Shown: positions 14,640-15,596 of the stretch, piece after piece | Numbering within the stretch: position 1 is the first letter of the stretch | Layout of the letters: each line of letters begins with the position of its first letter | Origin: Clostridium sp. | GTDB taxonomy: Bacteria > Bacillota > Clostridia > Clostridiales > Clostridiaceae | DNA: 15,596 bases | Reading direction: 5' to 3' | Assembly (NCBI GenBank): GCA_018372555.1 | Contig: JAHAIU010000052.1 | Span: forward strand, 1 to 15,596 | The notes under the pieces: generated by a model | What the model was told of the DNA's origin: nothing | The model's database searches: none | Seen by the model: only the letters and a program-made list of their open reading frames with translations | Translations under genes and position numbers: made by a program

Positions 14640-15515
14640 TTAATCATGAAGTAGCATTTTCTTATACTTACTAGGGCTAATTCCTATAACGTTTTTAAAT
14701 AACCTAGAAAAATGTTGTAAATCTCCAAGACCAACACTTAAGGAGATATCAGTTAATGATTTATCAGTGGTCATCATTAAGTCTATAGACTTATTAATTC
14801 TATAAATATTTAAGTATTGGAGTACTGTTAAATTAGTTTCTTTATAAAACAACTTACTTAAATATCGAGATGATATATTAAGATAATTTGCAATATCGGA
14901 TAGTAATATTTTTTCCGAATAATTTTCTTTTATATATTCAAAGGCAAGAAAAACATAGCGTGGAGTAATTTCTGTTTCATAAGTTAAAAGCAATGAGGAT
15001 ATAGTTTCTTTTCTCATAAAATATATTAATACTTCTATTAAATGAAGGGTACTTAGAATTTCTGAAAACTGCTGAGGGTTATTTACTTCATCAACAATGG
15101 AATAGAGTAATGAAATCATAGCCTTGTCAGCTGTAGATTTAAAGTAGTTATTTATTGATTCTAAAATAGAAAATAAATCTATGTTAAGGTTTTCTTTATT
15201 GATCAAAATAGAACCCAGCATATATGGATCGAAATGAATATGAATAAATTTACAAGGAATATCTGTATCTAAGTAAAAAGAATGAACGGTATTTGGAAAT
15301 ATTATAATAATACTGCCTGCATCACCTACTACAGTTTCTTTTCCAATATCCATTTTACAAGAACCACATACAAAGTAATAGATTTCAATGCTTTGATGTA
15401 TATGCTTTGGGAAAAAATAAAAATTGCTTCTTTCTTGAATATTGGCATTTAAAATTATTTTTTTATTTATAGACATTGAATTAAGAGATGTTACACTCAA
15501 ATCAATTTGATTCAT
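14640..15515 (-). CDS. AraC-family transcriptional regulator with cupin domain
   Basis: A 291-residue protein starting at ATG 15515, after GGGGGA. Residues about 20-110 form a cupin-like sensor domain (FFPKHIHQSIEIYYFVCGS, then GSIIIIFPNTVHSFY). Residues about 190-288 contain the two helix-turn-helices of AraC/XylS: ILLSDIANYLNISSRYLSKLF and KSLTDISLSVGLGDLQHFSR, followed by LFKNVIGISPSKYKK. Such regulators often control sugar or glycan genes. The only gene downstream here is the broken GNAT, 106 bp away, so the target is probably upstream beyond the window or remote. The effector is unknown. Confidence 0.9.
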   Translation of the reverse strand: MNQIDLSVTSLNSMSINKKIILNANIQERSNFYFFPKHIHQSIEIYYFVCGSCKMDIGKETVVGDAGSIIIIFPNTVHSFYLDTDIPCKFIHIHFDPYMLGSILINKENLNIDLFSILESINNYFKSTADKAMISLLYSIVDEVNNPQQFSEILSTLHLIEVLIYFMRKETISSLLLTYETEITPRYVFLAFEYIKENYSEKILLSDIANYLNISSRYLSKLFYKETNLTVLQYLNIYRINKSIDLMMTTDKSLTDISLSVGLGDLQHFSRLFKNVIGISPSKYKKMLLHD

Positions 15516-15596
15516 TTTAAATCCCCCTTTATTTTATTCCGTATTATCCAAGTTTGATATTAAAGCGGACTTTATAATATAAGAAAAAAAAGTAAA

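Overview
The window is low-GC, Clostridium-like DNA. Supporting signs are the strong AT codon bias, FIVAR repeats on a sortase-type cell-wall protein, frequent GGAGG-type ribosome binding sites, T-tailed hairpin terminators and a promoter matching the sporulation sigma-K consensus. A gut- or host-associated spore-forming Clostridium is the best guess. Species cannot be told from the sequence. I ran no database search; family names come from motifs I can read in the translations.

Layout. (1) 1-2535: the 3' part of a large wall-anchored sialidase-like protein (LamG tail, Ig-like domain, Asp-box propeller, four 71-residue FIVAR repeats, sortase-type tail), followed by a terminator. (2) 2605-3287: no intact gene, but a decayed DDE transposase on the minus strand (in-frame stop near its catalytic Glu) and a 44-bp palindrome. 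(3) 3288-8253: a MerR-family regulator divergent from a four-gene operon: iron alcohol dehydrogenase, cyclase-family metal hydrolase, YczE-type membrane protein and GPH-type sugar/cation symporter. It reads as an inducible uptake and catabolic unit for an unidentified small molecule. (4) 8279-10187: a LysR regulator followed, same strand, by an NmrA-like NAD(P)-binding oxidoreductase. (5) 10203-12637: a decayed small gene, then an ammonium channel fused to a C-terminal PII domain. Its promoter places the transcript start directly before a very long hairpin with a T-tract, so a leader attenuator is likely. (6) 12658-14217: a YmaF-type protein with six His-x-His motifs behind a 37-bp tandem repeat, convergent with a Cys/Lys/Asp/Tyr-rich low-complexity protein that has a full sigma-K promoter match. 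Together these look like a metal-binding, late-sporulation coat module. (7) 14261-15515: a GNAT acetyltransferase that has lost its acetyl-CoA-binding core, and an AraC-family regulator.

The most unusual parts are the Amt-PII fusion whose T-loop lacks the modifiable tyrosine, the 5'-terminal hairpin of its mRNA, the putative sigma-K Cys-rich and His-rich protein pair, and the MerR-controlled dehydrogenase/cyclase/transporter operon.
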